Under the pieces are notes generated by a model. That model searched no databases. It was not told where the DNA came from and was given only the letters and a program-made list of their open reading frames with translations. A stretch of DNA of 64,000 nucleotides from an uncultured Myxococcales bacterium (GTDB lineage: Bacteria > Myxococcota_A > UBA9042): NCBI GenBank assembly GCA_903955385.1, contig CAJBNH010000122.1, forward strand, positions 1 to 64,000, in the 5' to 3' direction. Of the stretch, positions 26,810 through 37,100 are shown one piece after another; position 1 is the stretch's first letter, and each line of letters starts with the position of its first letter. The position numbers and the translations under genes were made by a program.

Positions 26810-27667
26810 ATGAGCACGCGGGACCGCCTCGAACCCAAGATCCTTCACGAGGACAACGACTTGCTGGTCATCGACAAGCCCGGCGGCTTGCTGGTGCACG
26901 GTGCTGAGGACGTCGAGTCCGCCTTGGCGTGGGCGCGTCGTCGCGAGGCTGCGCGGGGCGGCGACCCGGACAACATCGACCTGATCCATCGGCTCGACCG
27001 CGACACCAGTGGTGTGCTCCTGTTCGGCCGCAATGCGCAGACCGTATCCCGCATGGGAGAGGCGTTCCGTGACCGCAAGGTGCTGAAGCTGTACCTCGCG
27101 CTGACCTCTCCCGTGCCCGCCCTGCGGTGGCTGCGCGTCGAGCAGCGGCTGCGGGCACGCAGGCTTGGCGGCGGCGAGTTCATGGAGGTCGTTCAGGACG
27201 GCGGCGTCGAAGCCTTCAGTGAAATCGAAGTGTTGTCGCGCGGTCGTCGGTTCGGTCTGGTGCGCGTCATCCCGGAGCAGGGCCGCAAGCATCAGGTCCG
27301 CGTCGCGCTGGCGGCGACCGGCTCGCCCATTTGCGGCGACTTCCTGTACGGCGGGGCGATCGTGGCGCGGTTGGCCAAGCGGGTCATGCTGCACGCGCGG
27401 CGTCTGGAGTTCGCCCACCCGACCACCGGGGAACACGTCGTGTTCAAGGCGGCGCTACCGCAGGACTTTCGCGACCTGATTGCGGAGGATGGCGGCTCGA
27501 TTCCGCCCGATCTGGACCGCCGCCACCGCACCGAACCTCGCGGCGGGCGCAAGGCGGCAGAAGCTGCTCCGAATCTGGCCGCGTCGGCGCGGGTGCAGGG
27601 CGCACGGATCGAGACTCCGCGCCACGCCAGTACGTGGCGGCGGCCGACGAACAAGCCGAAAACTTAG
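26810..27667 (+). CDS. RluA-family pseudouridine synthase
   Basis: This 285-residue enzyme converts specific uridines in rRNA or tRNA to pseudouridine. The catalytic motif HRLDRDTSG with its nucleophilic Asp is present, along with VIDKPGGLLVH and the RKHQVRVALAATGSPICGD segment. No S4 RNA-binding domain is seen, so it is closer to RluA or TruC in layout than to RluC/RluD; the target is unknown. A basic tail of about 50 residues follows the core. The ATG at 26810 is chosen for GAGGTGG upstream. It converges with the next gene, 9 bases apart. Confidence 0.9.
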   Translation: MSTRDRLEPKILHEDNDLLVIDKPGGLLVHGAEDVESALAWARRREAARGGDPDNIDLIHRLDRDTSGVLLFGRNAQTVSRMGEAFRDRKVLKLYLALTSPVPALRWLRVEQRLRARRLGGGEFMEVVQDGGVEAFSEIEVLSRGRRFGLVRVIPEQGRKHQVRVALAATGSPICGDFLYGGAIVARLAKRVMLHARRLEFAHPTTGEHVVFKAALPQDFRDLIAEDGGSIPPDLDRRHRTEPRGGRKAAEAAPNLAASARVQGARIETPRHASTWRRPTNKPKT

Positions 27668-27676
27668 GGAATCAAA

Positions 27677-28342
27677 TCACTTCGCCACGGCGTCGCCCGG
27701 CTTGTGGTCGACACGGCACACCAGCCACTCGTAGCCGCGCAGGCACCAATCGATCCGCCACGTCGCCTCAGTCGTGTCGTCTTTCAACCTTGGGTGGCGA
27801 AAGCGCACGATCACGCGCTCAGCGTCGCCCGCAGGCCGTTCGAGACGGATACCTGAGGCGCGGGTGTGGGCGAGGCCGTCGGGCTCCTCGATGCGGTCGA
27901 ACCACGAGCTCCAGTCCTTCAACCACTGGTCGATCTCCGCCCGCCGTGTCTCGTGCTGCGCGGGAAATGCCCACTGATCCGCCCAGCGCTCGCCCAGCTT
28001 CTTGCCGTCAACCTCGAGCAGCGACCACTCGAACAGCCCGTGCAAGGCCGTCACGCGGTCCTGATGCTGCAGCTGGCTCAGGAAATACACGACCGCGGAC
28101 TCAGGCGTCTCGCACGCTTCCGCGCAGCCGCCGATGATCGCGGCAGGGCGGGCGCGGCGGGCGGCCTTGTCGCCCAGCGGATTGGCGACAGGCTCAGTGG
28201 TCGTCGGGGCTTGGGCGGCTTCGACGGCGGCGGCGGGCGCAATCGCCGGGACGGCAGTCGGCACCGGCGCAGCGGGCGCAGGGGACCGACAGGCCGCGAG
28301 TGTGCCAAAAAGCATCAAGAACAGCAGGGACTTGTGGGGCAT
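27677..28342 (-). CDS. Putative lipoprotein, function unknown
   Basis: This 221-residue protein has a lipoprotein signal with lipobox LAAC (Cys18) and an Ala/Pro-rich linker to about residue 65. The C-terminal domain contains paired Cys (GGCAEACETPE, WCLRGYEWLVCRV). No known motif was identified. Its ATG shares one base with the stop codon of the upstream HD-GYP gene (TGATG), so the two are translationally coupled. A role in the same signalling output or envelope process is inferred only from this coupling. Confidence 0.8.
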   Translation of the reverse strand: MPHKSLLFLMLFGTLAACRSPAPAAPVPTAVPAIAPAAAVEAAQAPTTTEPVANPLGDKAARRARPAAIIGGCAEACETPESAVVYFLSQLQHQDRVTALHGLFEWSLLEVDGKKLGERWADQWAFPAQHETRRAEIDQWLKDWSSWFDRIEEPDGLAHTRASGIRLERPAGDAERVIVRFRHPRLKDDTTEATWRIDWCLRGYEWLVCRVDHKPGDAVAK

Positions 28343-29922
28343 CAGGGACTCAAGGGCTGAGAATCGTACAGGTAGGTCGCGCGGATCTCGAGCAACCGGT
28401 CCAAACACTGCTCGAACGCGGCGACGACTTGCGGGTCGAAGTGGCGCCCCCGCTCTCGCTGGATGTGCTGCACCGCGTCGTCGACGCTCCAGGCGTCCTT
28501 GTACACGCGTGGGGTAGTCAGCGCATCGAACACGTCTGCCAGCGCAACGATGCGACCCACAAGCGGAATGTCGGAGCCGGCAAGGCCGCGGGGATAGCCG
28601 GTGCCGTCCCACCGCTCATGGTGCGAGTAGGCGATCTGCTCCGCCATCTGCAACAGCTTGGCGCGCGAGCCGCCGAGGATGCGGGCTCCGATGGTCGGGT
28701 GCTCCTTCATCTGCTCGTACTCGTCCTGCGTCAGGCGGCCCTGCTTCAACAGAATCGAGTCGCGGATGCCAATCTTGCCGACGTCGTGCATCGGGGCGGC
28801 GAGCTTGAGCAGCCCCTGCTCCTCAGCGGGCATCCCCATCTGTCTGGCAATTACCTGTGAATACGATGACATGCGATCGACGTGCTCGCCCGTGTCGCCG
28901 TCGCGGTACTCGGCCGCGCGTGCCAGACGCATCACCGTGTCACGGCTGCCTTCCAACAGCTGCGCGTTGACGCCTCGTAGCCGATCGAGCGCGGCGGTCA
29001 GGTCTGCGGTGCGGGTCTCGACCATTTCCTCCAGACGCCGATTGCTGGTGTGGATCTGGATCTCGGTCGAGATGCGCTCTGCCGCCACTCGCATCACGCG
29101 CAGGTTGGCGCCGCTGGGCAGGTGGCCCTCGCCCCAGGCGTGAAGGACGCCCAACACCTCACCATTTTGGCTGCGCAGGGGGACGCCGACGTACGGCAGG
29201 CTGCTCGGGTCCTCCCCGGCGAGCGTTCCTTCGGCTTCATCCAGCAGCAGCAGGTCGCCGCGGAGGACCAGCTCGGCGTGACGGCGATCGAGCAGGGAAG
29301 GACCCCAGCCGGGACCGTTGCGACCCCAGCCAAGTCCCTCTTGCTTATGAGCTTCTGCCGTGATGCGGGGTTGGTTGCCGGGGCCCAGCGTGACCACGAC
29401 GTGCGCCAGACCGGTCCACTCGGCGACCCGGCGGGCCAACGCCAGCAACACGTCGTCGGTGCTGGACCAGACCCCAGAGAAGGTCGAGAGCTCAAACAGC
29501 GAGTTCAGGATGTCGCAGTCGCGCAAGGACTGGGCGGCAACCCGTTGCACACGCAGCAGCGCCCGGATGCGGATCTCCAGATCGATCCGGTCGAACGGCT
29601 TGAGCAACGTCTCATCCGGCAGTGCCGCCTGTCCGATGCGTTCGCGCAGCGAGTCGTCGCCGCGGACCAGCAGCAGCACCTGTGGCCGTGAGGTCGCCCG
29701 CAGCCGCCCCAACACGTCGGCCAGCAGCGCCGCGTCTCGGCACAGGGCGGAGTCGGCGTCCAACACGACGAGTTCGGTCCGCAAGTCCGCATACCGCGAT
29801 GTCAGCTCGTTGGCCGTCGCCACCCGAGTCAAACCGTGGCCCATGGGCTGCAACACCAGCGTCACCGCTTGGGTGACATCGGCGTCGTGGCACACGAGCA
29901 GAATCCGCGACGGGGTCGACAC
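28342..29922 (-). CDS. Response regulator with REC, GAF-like and HD-GYP domains
   Basis: This 526-residue protein has an N-terminal receiver-like domain (VVLDAD, conserved Lys in LLKPFD), a central GAF-like domain and a coiled-coil stretch. The C-terminal HD-GYP domain has HDVGKIGIRD near residue 377, HHERWDGTGYP and DVFDALTTPRVYK. HD-GYP enzymes hydrolyse cyclic di-GMP (some cyclic GAMP), and these metal-binding motifs are intact, so it is probably active. The GTG at 29922 is preferred because GGAGG precedes it and a promoter lies just upstream, inside the longer frame. It is coupled to the lipoprotein gene downstream. Confidence 0.88.
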   Translation of the reverse strand: MSTPSRILLVCHDADVTQAVTLVLQPMGHGLTRVATANELTSRYADLRTELVVLDADSALCRDAALLADVLGRLRATSRPQVLLLVRGDDSLRERIGQAALPDETLLKPFDRIDLEIRIRALLRVQRVAAQSLRDCDILNSLFELSTFSGVWSSTDDVLLALARRVAEWTGLAHVVVTLGPGNQPRITAEAHKQEGLGWGRNGPGWGPSLLDRRHAELVLRGDLLLLDEAEGTLAGEDPSSLPYVGVPLRSQNGEVLGVLHAWGEGHLPSGANLRVMRVAAERISTEIQIHTSNRRLEEMVETRTADLTAALDRLRGVNAQLLEGSRDTVMRLARAAEYRDGDTGEHVDRMSSYSQVIARQMGMPAEEQGLLKLAAPMHDVGKIGIRDSILLKQGRLTQDEYEQMKEHPTIGARILGGSRAKLLQMAEQIAYSHHERWDGTGYPRGLAGSDIPLVGRIVALADVFDALTTPRVYKDAWSVDDAVQHIQRERGRHFDPQVVAAFEQCLDRLLEIRATYLYDSQPLSP

Positions 29923-29943
29923 TGGGGGCCTCCGAGGCGTGGG

Positions 29944-29971
29944 AGGATAGCCCACGTTGCCCCGGGTGCAA
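29944..29971 (-). promoter_or_regulatory. Promoter of the HD-GYP/lipoprotein operon
   Basis: On the minus strand TTGCAC (29966-29971), a 16-base spacer and TATCCT (29944-29949) precede the GTG start by about 22 bases. This position decides against the longer GTG start at 29985. Confidence 0.6.
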
Positions 29972-29984
29972 GGGTCCAGCGCCA

Positions 29985-30013
29985 CTGGCGTGTCGGCGGC
30001 TTCGAGCTACTCT
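29985..30013 (+). promoter_or_regulatory. Candidate promoter of the thioredoxin-like gene
   Basis: CTGGCG (29985-29990), a 17-base spacer and TACTCT (30008-30013) lie 25 bases upstream of the ATG. Confidence 0.4.
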
Positions 30014-30038
30014 GTGGAATCCGCTGGAGCGCTTGACC

Positions 30039-30599
30039 ATGTCCATCCCCACCACCCCTTCGAACCGCCGCGCGAGCTGGACGTTGGTGATTGGCATCGT
30101 TCTGGCGGTCCTGTTTGCCGCCATCGGGTGGCACACGGAGCCGCGCACAGGCACCTCGGGGCTGGTCGGCAAGCCCGCGCCGGAGTTCTCGCTGCCTCTG
30201 CTCGGCGATCTGCCCACCGCTGCCAACCGCAGTCCCGAGGCAAGCCGTGGCAAGGTGCTGCTGCTGCACTTCTGGGCGCCTTCGTGTCAGCCCTGTCTGG
30301 CCGAGATGCCGCAGTGGCAGGCCCTGTACGCAGAGAGTCGCAGTCCAAACGCGGGGTTTGATGTGCTGACCGTCTCGGGGGACGACACGCAGGACGTGCG
30401 CGCCTTTCTGCGGGACAACGCCTATAGTTTCGCCGTGATCCACGACGGCAATGCGCGAGTCCACCGCGACTATCGGGTGACCGGCATTCCGCACACCTAC
30501 GCGATCGCTCCCGACGGTCGAGTTGCGGTGGAGTTGTCGGGACCGCAGTCGGCCGAGGCGCTGCACGCCGCGATCGCCGCCGCCCGCGTCTTTCGCTGA
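30039..30599 (+). CDS. TlpA/ResA-like membrane-anchored thioredoxin
   Basis: This 186-residue protein has one N-terminal transmembrane anchor (LVIGIVLAVLFAAIG) and a thioredoxin fold facing the periplasm. The active site is CQPC in LLHFWAPSCQPCLAEMPQW; the cis-Pro loop is GIPHTYAI. TlpA-type proteins reduce disulphides or heme-ligand Cys in exported proteins. With two Cys-rich lipoproteins encoded in the same window, a disulphide role is plausible but not shown. The ATG at 30039 is chosen over a TTG two codons upstream because of GGAG spacing. It converges with tamA, 12 bases apart. Confidence 0.88.
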   Translation: MSIPTTPSNRRASWTLVIGIVLAVLFAAIGWHTEPRTGTSGLVGKPAPEFSLPLLGDLPTAANRSPEASRGKVLLLHFWAPSCQPCLAEMPQWQALYAESRSPNAGFDVLTVSGDDTQDVRAFLRDNAYSFAVIHDGNARVHRDYRVTGIPHTYAIAPDGRVAVELSGPQSAEALHAAIAAARVFR

Positions 30600-30611
30600 G
30601 CGTTGTTTCGG

Positions 30612-33600
30612 TCAGAAGCTGTAGAGCAGGCCCAAGCTCAGCTCGCCGAAGCTGTCCTTGACGCAGGTCGGCTCGCCGTTGTCGTCCAGGACGGGCAGTG
30701 CGCTGCCAGAGCTGGACTCGGTCACCAGATCGCGGCAGCGCTTGCCAATCGCGACGCCGTAGTCGATGCGCAGGGGGATTTGCCCCGCGATGAGCCAGCG
30801 AAGGCCCAGACCCACGCCGTGGCGGACTGAGGCGAAGTGCAGGGCGGACCAGGTCTCTGCGATGGCGCCGTAATCCCAGAAGGCCGCGCCCCAGAAGCCC
30901 TGCTCGCGCGCGACAGGAAAGCGCAGCTCCCACGAGCCGTTGGCGACGACGTCGCCCCGATCGACCACCGCGGGCGTCGTCCCCGAGCCGGCCTTCCAGT
31001 CCTGATCCGTGCCCGACTGGACCAACCGGGTTGTTCCATCGGCCAGGTATTGCCGCACGCCGTCGTCCACGTAGCCGCGCAGGCCGGACTGGCCGCCCAG
31101 ACGGAAGCGCTCGAGCAGTGGCAGCTGGCTGCGGCCCGTGGCGAACGAGAACCCGGCGCCGCCCCGCAGCAGACCGGCCAGAGAAACGGCCGGGCCGATC
31201 GGGATGAACAGCTTGCCTTGGGCGTCGTACTTCAGGTACTGGTCGCCCCGGTAGTTGATGTAGGGGAATTCTGCCTGTGCATAGAGGCCCTTGCGCGGGT
31301 TGATCGGGCTGTCGGTGGCGTCCCAGGTGATGCGAGGCACGGCCCGGAACTGCGGCTGGAATCCGTCCAGCCAGCCGTCGAACTCGGGCTCGGACTGGCC
31401 GCGACCGCGCAGAAGGCCGGTGTCGATGCCGATCGCGGTGGCCAGTTTCTCGTAACGGCGCGAGACCTCGACGAAGACACCGGTCTTGTCGACATCGTCC
31501 CGGCCCAACGCGTAGTCGTGCACGAAGTACGGCGCCGTGACTCGCAGCCCAAACGCGCTGCCCCCGAGCCGAGAGTCGAAGTAGGACGGCAGCAGCTGCG
31601 CCAGCCGGATCGAGTCGGTCGTAAAGCCCTCTGCCGACAGACCCACCTTCAGCGGAATGCGCAACTCTTTGGCTGTACTCAGGAAGTTCTGGTCGACGTA
31701 CACCGCCTCGCCCGTCAGCAGCAGGTTCGGCAGCGTGATGTCCACGGACTGGCCGAAACCGGTCGAGATTCGGTCCGTCGCCGCAGCCAGATGCTCGAGC
31801 GAGTCGACCACGGCCGGCACGCTCTGGGCTTCGCTGGTGCGGTCGGTGGTCTGAAAGCCGGTATTGAGCTCGATGTGTCGCGCGGGCGCCTCGACCACCT
31901 GCACCAGAATCGCGATCCGCTCGCGGGGGGGCTTCTCGTCGCCGCCGATGTTCACGAAGTTGACCTGACTGAAGATGCCGAGATTGCGCAGCGCCCGTTG
32001 GGATTCAAACAGCGACTCGGCCGAGAACGGCTCGCCGGCTTTCGGCATGTCGCGCAAGATCACCTCGCGGTGGGTCGAGAAGTTGCCGCTGATGAACACC
32101 TCACCGACGTCCACGCGCTCCCCCTCGCGCAGCACCAGCCGCAGGTCCACGGCGCGGGCCAGCAGCATCTCAGGGGCGCATGGCTGCTCTGGGGCGTCGG
32201 GGTGCGACGTCTTGCACAACGCTTGGAGTTCCATCCGGAAGAAGCCGGTATTGCGGTAGCGGTCCTCGACGGCACGCAGTCCGCGGGCCAGTACGTCGTA
32301 CGAGATGACGTCGCCTTCCGAAAGGCCAAGCAGCGACCGGACCTCGCGCAGAGGCACCTTGCTGGCGCCCTCGACCCGCACCGTGCGCAGGCGGCTGCGG
32401 TCGCCCTCAGTCAGCGGGATGTCGACGTACACGAAGTTCTCGCCGGTCGGTTTCCGAATCTGGAACCCCTTGTCGCGGAAGCGGTATTCGAAAATGGTGG
32501 CCTGTGGCGTGTCGAATCGGGTGCGCGGCGAACCGGTGGGCGTCACCTCTGCGGGCAGCCCGAGGTCGTAGTGGAACTGATAGAAGCCCGCCCGCTGGTA
32601 GAAGGCACGCAGCGCGTCCAGATCCGCCAGCAGCTGGTCGATCTGCAGATAACCGCCTGTGTCCAGGAAGTTGTAGGCCTTGGTCGTCAGGACGCCCTCG
32701 AGCGCGCTCGCACCAAAGTGGGCGCGGCCCGGAAACGAGATGCCGCGGATCTGCGAGATGTAGCCGGTGGTGACGTAGTAGCTGATCGCGTTTTCGACCT
32801 GGCTGGCCAAGTTGATCGGCACCGGGCGGTAGTCCAAGCGCACGTCGGCGAACAGGTAGCCGCGGTTTTCGAACGCGGCGAGCAGCGCGGCACGACCGCG
32901 ATCGGCCTCGTCGAAATCGAACAGACCCGAGTCGGCAAACGGCAGCGCGGCCAGCAGTTGGGTGTCCCGGCTGAGCGAGAACCCGCCGCCGTCGGTCGCC
33001 TCGCCCTCCTGCCGCACGAAGATCCTCAGCAGGTTGCAGCGACCCGGACGGATGTCGACCAGCACCGTCTGGGTGGCATCGTCGCGCTCGACTTCGACCC
33101 GCGGGTTGGCGTAACCCAGCTGGCGCAAGTAGGTTCGCACCAGTGCACGCGCCTGGTTGGCCTTGCGTTGCGTGAAGACACCGGCAGAGTCCAGCTGGCT
33201 GGCCTCGAGCACCTGCCGCTCGCTGATGGCGGGGCAGACGAGGCCCGCGTCCTCCTCGCCTTCGCGGGGCGGCGGCAGCGCGCGAATGCTGACTTCGGTG
33301 TGGGCGATGCGGCGGCGCTCTCCCTCCTTGATCGCCACAAGCACCCGCAGCTCGCTGGGTTGCAGCACTTCTGCGGTCACGTGGATGACGGCGTCGTCGT
33401 AGCCGGCCCTCTGGTACACCGCCTCGATCGACTCCCGCTGGCGATTCAGGGACGAGAGGCCGTCGGGCGTGTTCGGGTTCAGCACGTCACCGGGACGGAT
33501 CAGCAGCTTGCTGCCCAGCTCGTCCTGGAACAGCGCCTTGTTGCCCACGATGTCGACCCGCCGCACGAAAGCATTTCCGGTCACCGTCAGCATCAGACGC

Positions 33601-34106
33601 GCGTCGCCCGTCAGGTCCGGCAGGCACGAGACGTGCACGGTTCGGAAGAAGCGCAGCGCCACAAGCCGCTGGTAGGCGAGTCGCAACTGGCCGGGCTGCA
33701 GGGTCGCCCCAACCAAGATATCGGTCAGGGACTTCACGCGGGCCGCAGTTGCGTCGTCCTCACAGGCGGTTCCGACGCAGCCGACCAGCGTCAGGCTGGA
33801 CACCCTGCGACCCACGCAAGCGACTTCGGCCCGCTCGACGCCTGCCGTCAAGCTCAGGGTGCGCGCCAGTCCCACCGACGGCCCGCCATCGGTCGCGGTG
33901 ATGCCCGAGGCCAGAGGCACGGTGAACGGCATCAGACCGCCGTCTAGCGCGGGCCCGTCTCCCGCCGGAGCGTCCGACCCCCGTTGACCCTGCGCCCGGG
34001 CCGGAGCAGCGAAGCACGCGAGCACAAACGCAAGCAGGCAGGCAATCCGGCCGGGGTGGAACCGGACGGAGAGGCGGCGCGTGGCGATGGGGCGTGCGTA
34101 GGTCAT
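30612..34106 (-). CDS. tamA: Omp85-superfamily outer-membrane protein, TamA-like, with an extended periplasmic part
   Basis: This 1164-residue protein has a signal peptide (ending APARA-QG), about 700 residues of POTRA-like sequence, and a C-terminal 16-strand-type barrel from about residue 742. The Omp85 hallmark is visible in LPLLERFRLGGQSGLRGY. TamA of E. coli is about 577 residues with three POTRA domains, so this one has room for several more. BamA identity is possible by length, but the tamB gene directly upstream, overlapping by one base (TGATG), argues for TamA. The pair would help insert proteins into, or move phospholipids to, the outer membrane. Confidence 0.88.
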   Translation of the reverse strand: MTYARPIATRRLSVRFHPGRIACLLAFVLACFAAPARAQGQRGSDAPAGDGPALDGGLMPFTVPLASGITATDGGPSVGLARTLSLTAGVERAEVACVGRRVSSLTLVGCVGTACEDDATAARVKSLTDILVGATLQPGQLRLAYQRLVALRFFRTVHVSCLPDLTGDARLMLTVTGNAFVRRVDIVGNKALFQDELGSKLLIRPGDVLNPNTPDGLSSLNRQRESIEAVYQRAGYDDAVIHVTAEVLQPSELRVLVAIKEGERRRIAHTEVSIRALPPPREGEEDAGLVCPAISERQVLEASQLDSAGVFTQRKANQARALVRTYLRQLGYANPRVEVERDDATQTVLVDIRPGRCNLLRIFVRQEGEATDGGGFSLSRDTQLLAALPFADSGLFDFDEADRGRAALLAAFENRGYLFADVRLDYRPVPINLASQVENAISYYVTTGYISQIRGISFPGRAHFGASALEGVLTTKAYNFLDTGGYLQIDQLLADLDALRAFYQRAGFYQFHYDLGLPAEVTPTGSPRTRFDTPQATIFEYRFRDKGFQIRKPTGENFVYVDIPLTEGDRSRLRTVRVEGASKVPLREVRSLLGLSEGDVISYDVLARGLRAVEDRYRNTGFFRMELQALCKTSHPDAPEQPCAPEMLLARAVDLRLVLREGERVDVGEVFISGNFSTHREVILRDMPKAGEPFSAESLFESQRALRNLGIFSQVNFVNIGGDEKPPRERIAILVQVVEAPARHIELNTGFQTTDRTSEAQSVPAVVDSLEHLAAATDRISTGFGQSVDITLPNLLLTGEAVYVDQNFLSTAKELRIPLKVGLSAEGFTTDSIRLAQLLPSYFDSRLGGSAFGLRVTAPYFVHDYALGRDDVDKTGVFVEVSRRYEKLATAIGIDTGLLRGRGQSEPEFDGWLDGFQPQFRAVPRITWDATDSPINPRKGLYAQAEFPYINYRGDQYLKYDAQGKLFIPIGPAVSLAGLLRGGAGFSFATGRSQLPLLERFRLGGQSGLRGYVDDGVRQYLADGTTRLVQSGTDQDWKAGSGTTPAVVDRGDVVANGSWELRFPVAREQGFWGAAFWDYGAIAETWSALHFASVRHGVGLGLRWLIAGQIPLRIDYGVAIGKRCRDLVTESSSGSALPVLDDNGEPTCVKDSFGELSLGLLYSF

Positions 34107-37100
34107 CAGTCGAGAGGAACCTTGTAGCGAAGCTTGGACTCGTAGACGTCCTGGCGGTTGGTGGTCTGCTGGGTCTGGGAGAATTCCTCGCGCCGCCACA
34201 GGCCGTTGAGCGACAGGCGATCGCTGATGCGGAACGAGAAGGATCCTTGGTAGTTCTGTCGCGTGCCGGTCTCGACCCGTGCGGCCATCACGATCGCCTT
34301 GCCCAAGCGCTTGGACACTTCGGCCGTGACGGCGCCGCTGGTGGGGTCCAGATTCAGCGCGAGCGCGTCGAACACGCCCAGCGGCCGCAACAGCCGCTCG
34401 ATGGATTGGGCCGCGAACTCGCCGAACAGCAGGTCGGTGTTGATGACGAGGTCCCCGGGCGCCTGATCGCCGCGGCGTCGGCCGGTCGCGATCAGGTACT
34501 GCACGTCGGCGGGCGAGTCGCCCTGGTTCGAGCTGAAGCGAATGTCGAAGTTCTTCGAGTCGTCGGACCAGAAGCCGCTGATCTGCACCGTGACGGTCAC
34601 GATCTCTTCGGTCTGGCTGGTGTCGGTCGTCAGGTCCTGCCCCAGACCGCTGGCCGTGCGTCGCCCGGTCGACGAGGTGGGCACCGCGATGTCGGCCTCG
34701 AGCACCAGGTCCAGGTAGGGCCGCGTCGGGTCGCCGTTGAAGTCCAGCGTGCCGCGCTTCACCTCGAACACCAGCTTGTTGATCGCATACGTGATCTGGC
34801 TGCCGCTGCCCTCCGTCACCCTCGCGCGGTCGTAGATGCGCATGTCGCCCAGCGTGCCGCGCAGCTTCAGATCGTAGTCGGCGATGACGTCGGTCTTGCC
34901 CAGCGGGAAGCGGCTGGTGAGCTCGAAGTCCTCGCCCTCGATGGCCAGATCCAGCACGACCTCTTGCAGCCAGGGCATCGTTTGCGTGATCGGTTGCGAG
35001 TAGGTCTCGACCTGCCGTTCGCGCACGCCGCCCACAACCGACGCAAGGGTGTCGAACGAGCGGAAGTAGCTGCCCTCGGTCACGTGCACGCGCCCCGACA
35101 GCAGCATCGAGCGCTCTACCGGGTCATCCAGATGCGTGCCGCGGAACTTCAAGTCTGGGGACAGGGCCAGGCGGTACTCCTTGGGCGCATTGACCGGCAG
35201 GTCGGCCCCTTGCAGCGTGAGATCGACGGACTGCGGGGCCCCATCGACCAGCACCGCCTGACCCCAGGACGAAAAGCGCCCGTCGTCCAGCGTACCGGAC
35301 AGCGGCTGCTCACGCGGAATGGTCAGGGTCATGCGCCCGCCCGCACCTGAAGCCACCTGCACCCTGGCGCCCGCGGCCAGCTGAACATCGCCAAAGCGTC
35401 GCGGGGTAATGCGGCTCGCCCGGGTCTGCACCGCTCCCTGCACCCGCAGGTCGTCCAGCGGGCCCTCGACGCGCAGACGTCCCTTGCCCACCCGTGCCGA
35501 CTGTAGACACGACGAGCGCGGGTCGGCGGCGACCACCGGGTCGGACAGGATGTCCAGGCGCAGGTCCAGGGCAGACAGCAGCTCAACCAACGGCCCGACC
35601 CGTGGCACGTCCAGCGTTCCGGCGAGAAACACCAACAGGGACATAGGCTTGCCCACAGCCGCGTCGGCAAACGCCAGCTCGCCGCACAGCTCCAGCGGGT
35701 GGCGCCCCAGGTCCAGAAACGTGCTGCCGAGCGTGATCCCGGAGGGCAGGACCTCGATCTCGGTGGCGCCGGCGTTGCGCAACGGCGGCAGCCCCACGCC
35801 CACGTCGACCAGCGCCCCGCCGGCCGGCAGGTGAACGGTCACGCGGTACAGCGGTTGGCCAGGGCGCAAGTCCAGCAGCGCCGTGACCTCGGACTCGAGC
35901 CGCACACTCGTTCCTGCGGGCCGTTCGATGCCCAGCAGGGCAAACGGGTCAAGCGGGCCGTCGGTGCCCACGTGAAGCGCGATCTGTTCGACGGTCTGGT
36001 GGTGGAACGTCGCCTGCGAGTCCTCCAACAGCTTGAAGCGACGGAAGAACTTCTGGCTGGTCAGTACCGCGGGACCGTCGGCTTCCTTGCGAATCGACAG
36101 GTCTGCGTCGCCCAAGTCGATGGCCTGGTAGCTGAGCCCTCGGGTGCGCAGGTCGGCCTGAACCTCCAAGTGGTCCTGTTCTCCCGCCACGCGAATATTG
36201 GCTCCCACGCGGCCTTGCAGCGGCAGCCCTCGACGCGTGATGTTGGCAAAGCCCGCCACGTCGACCATCGGCAGGTCCAGCGCGACGTCGAACCGCCTGC
36301 GCCCCAGATCGATTTCCGCCGTGGCGCGGGCGGTGTTGGCGGCGTCGATCTGCACCGTCGCCTCCGGGACGCTCAGCGTCGTGCCGGTCATGGCGACCCG
36401 AGCCTCAGCGCGCGGGAAGGTCTCGCCGCCGGCCGTCAAGTCGTCGGCTACCAAGTGCGCGCTCAACTTGATGGAACGTTTGGGGTTATTCAGGTCCAGC
36501 CGCAGCGCGCCCTCGTCGACCGTCACGAATCCGCCGATGCCCGGGATGCCTGCGCGACGCAGCGCCTGTCCCAGATCCAGCCGGGCCACCGAGATGTCGC
36601 GGACCTCGAGCAGCCGCTGCCGGGGAGCCTCGGACAGCGTGCGGCCGAACAGTTGCACCGACGCCGACCCTCGAACCCGCGCCACCGGACTGTCAATCGC
36701 GATGCCGTCGATGCTCAGTTGGCCGGACCTCAGTCGCAGCTTCATCCCAGCGCGCGTCACCAACTGTCCGTAAGCACGAATGTTCCTGGCCGTCACCTCG
36801 CCCACGACCTCCGGGCGCTCCATCGTGCCCACGACGTCGGCGGCCCGCAGGTCCACCATGCCGCTGACGTCGGGGATGCCCAGCGGCCCCAGCACGTCCG
36901 CCAGCTCGGGGATGTGCGCCGACAGCGACATGTGGGTGTCGCCAGCGCCGAAGTCGACTTGCCCATCTGCCCGCAACCACTCGTGTTGTTCCGATGCGCC
37001 ATCCGGGCCGCGGGTCTGGGCCGTGTGCACCACCACCTCGTTGACCCGCACGATTGGACCACGACCGGGCCCCATGCCGATGGCCACTCCGCCGCGCAGG

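Noticed and set aside
29923-29985. Longer GTG start for the HD-GYP gene
   Set aside because: A good promoter and GGAGG lie inside or just before the shorter form, and the longer one has no ribosome site.
30837-33947. Plus-strand open frame of 1036 codons opposite tamA
   Set aside because: tamA has signal peptide, barrel motif and coupling to tamB. The opposite frame shows Arg/Gln/His-rich shadow composition only.
34107-34199. Longer start for tamA
   Set aside because: It would run into tamB; the overlapping TGATG start gives a proper signal peptide.
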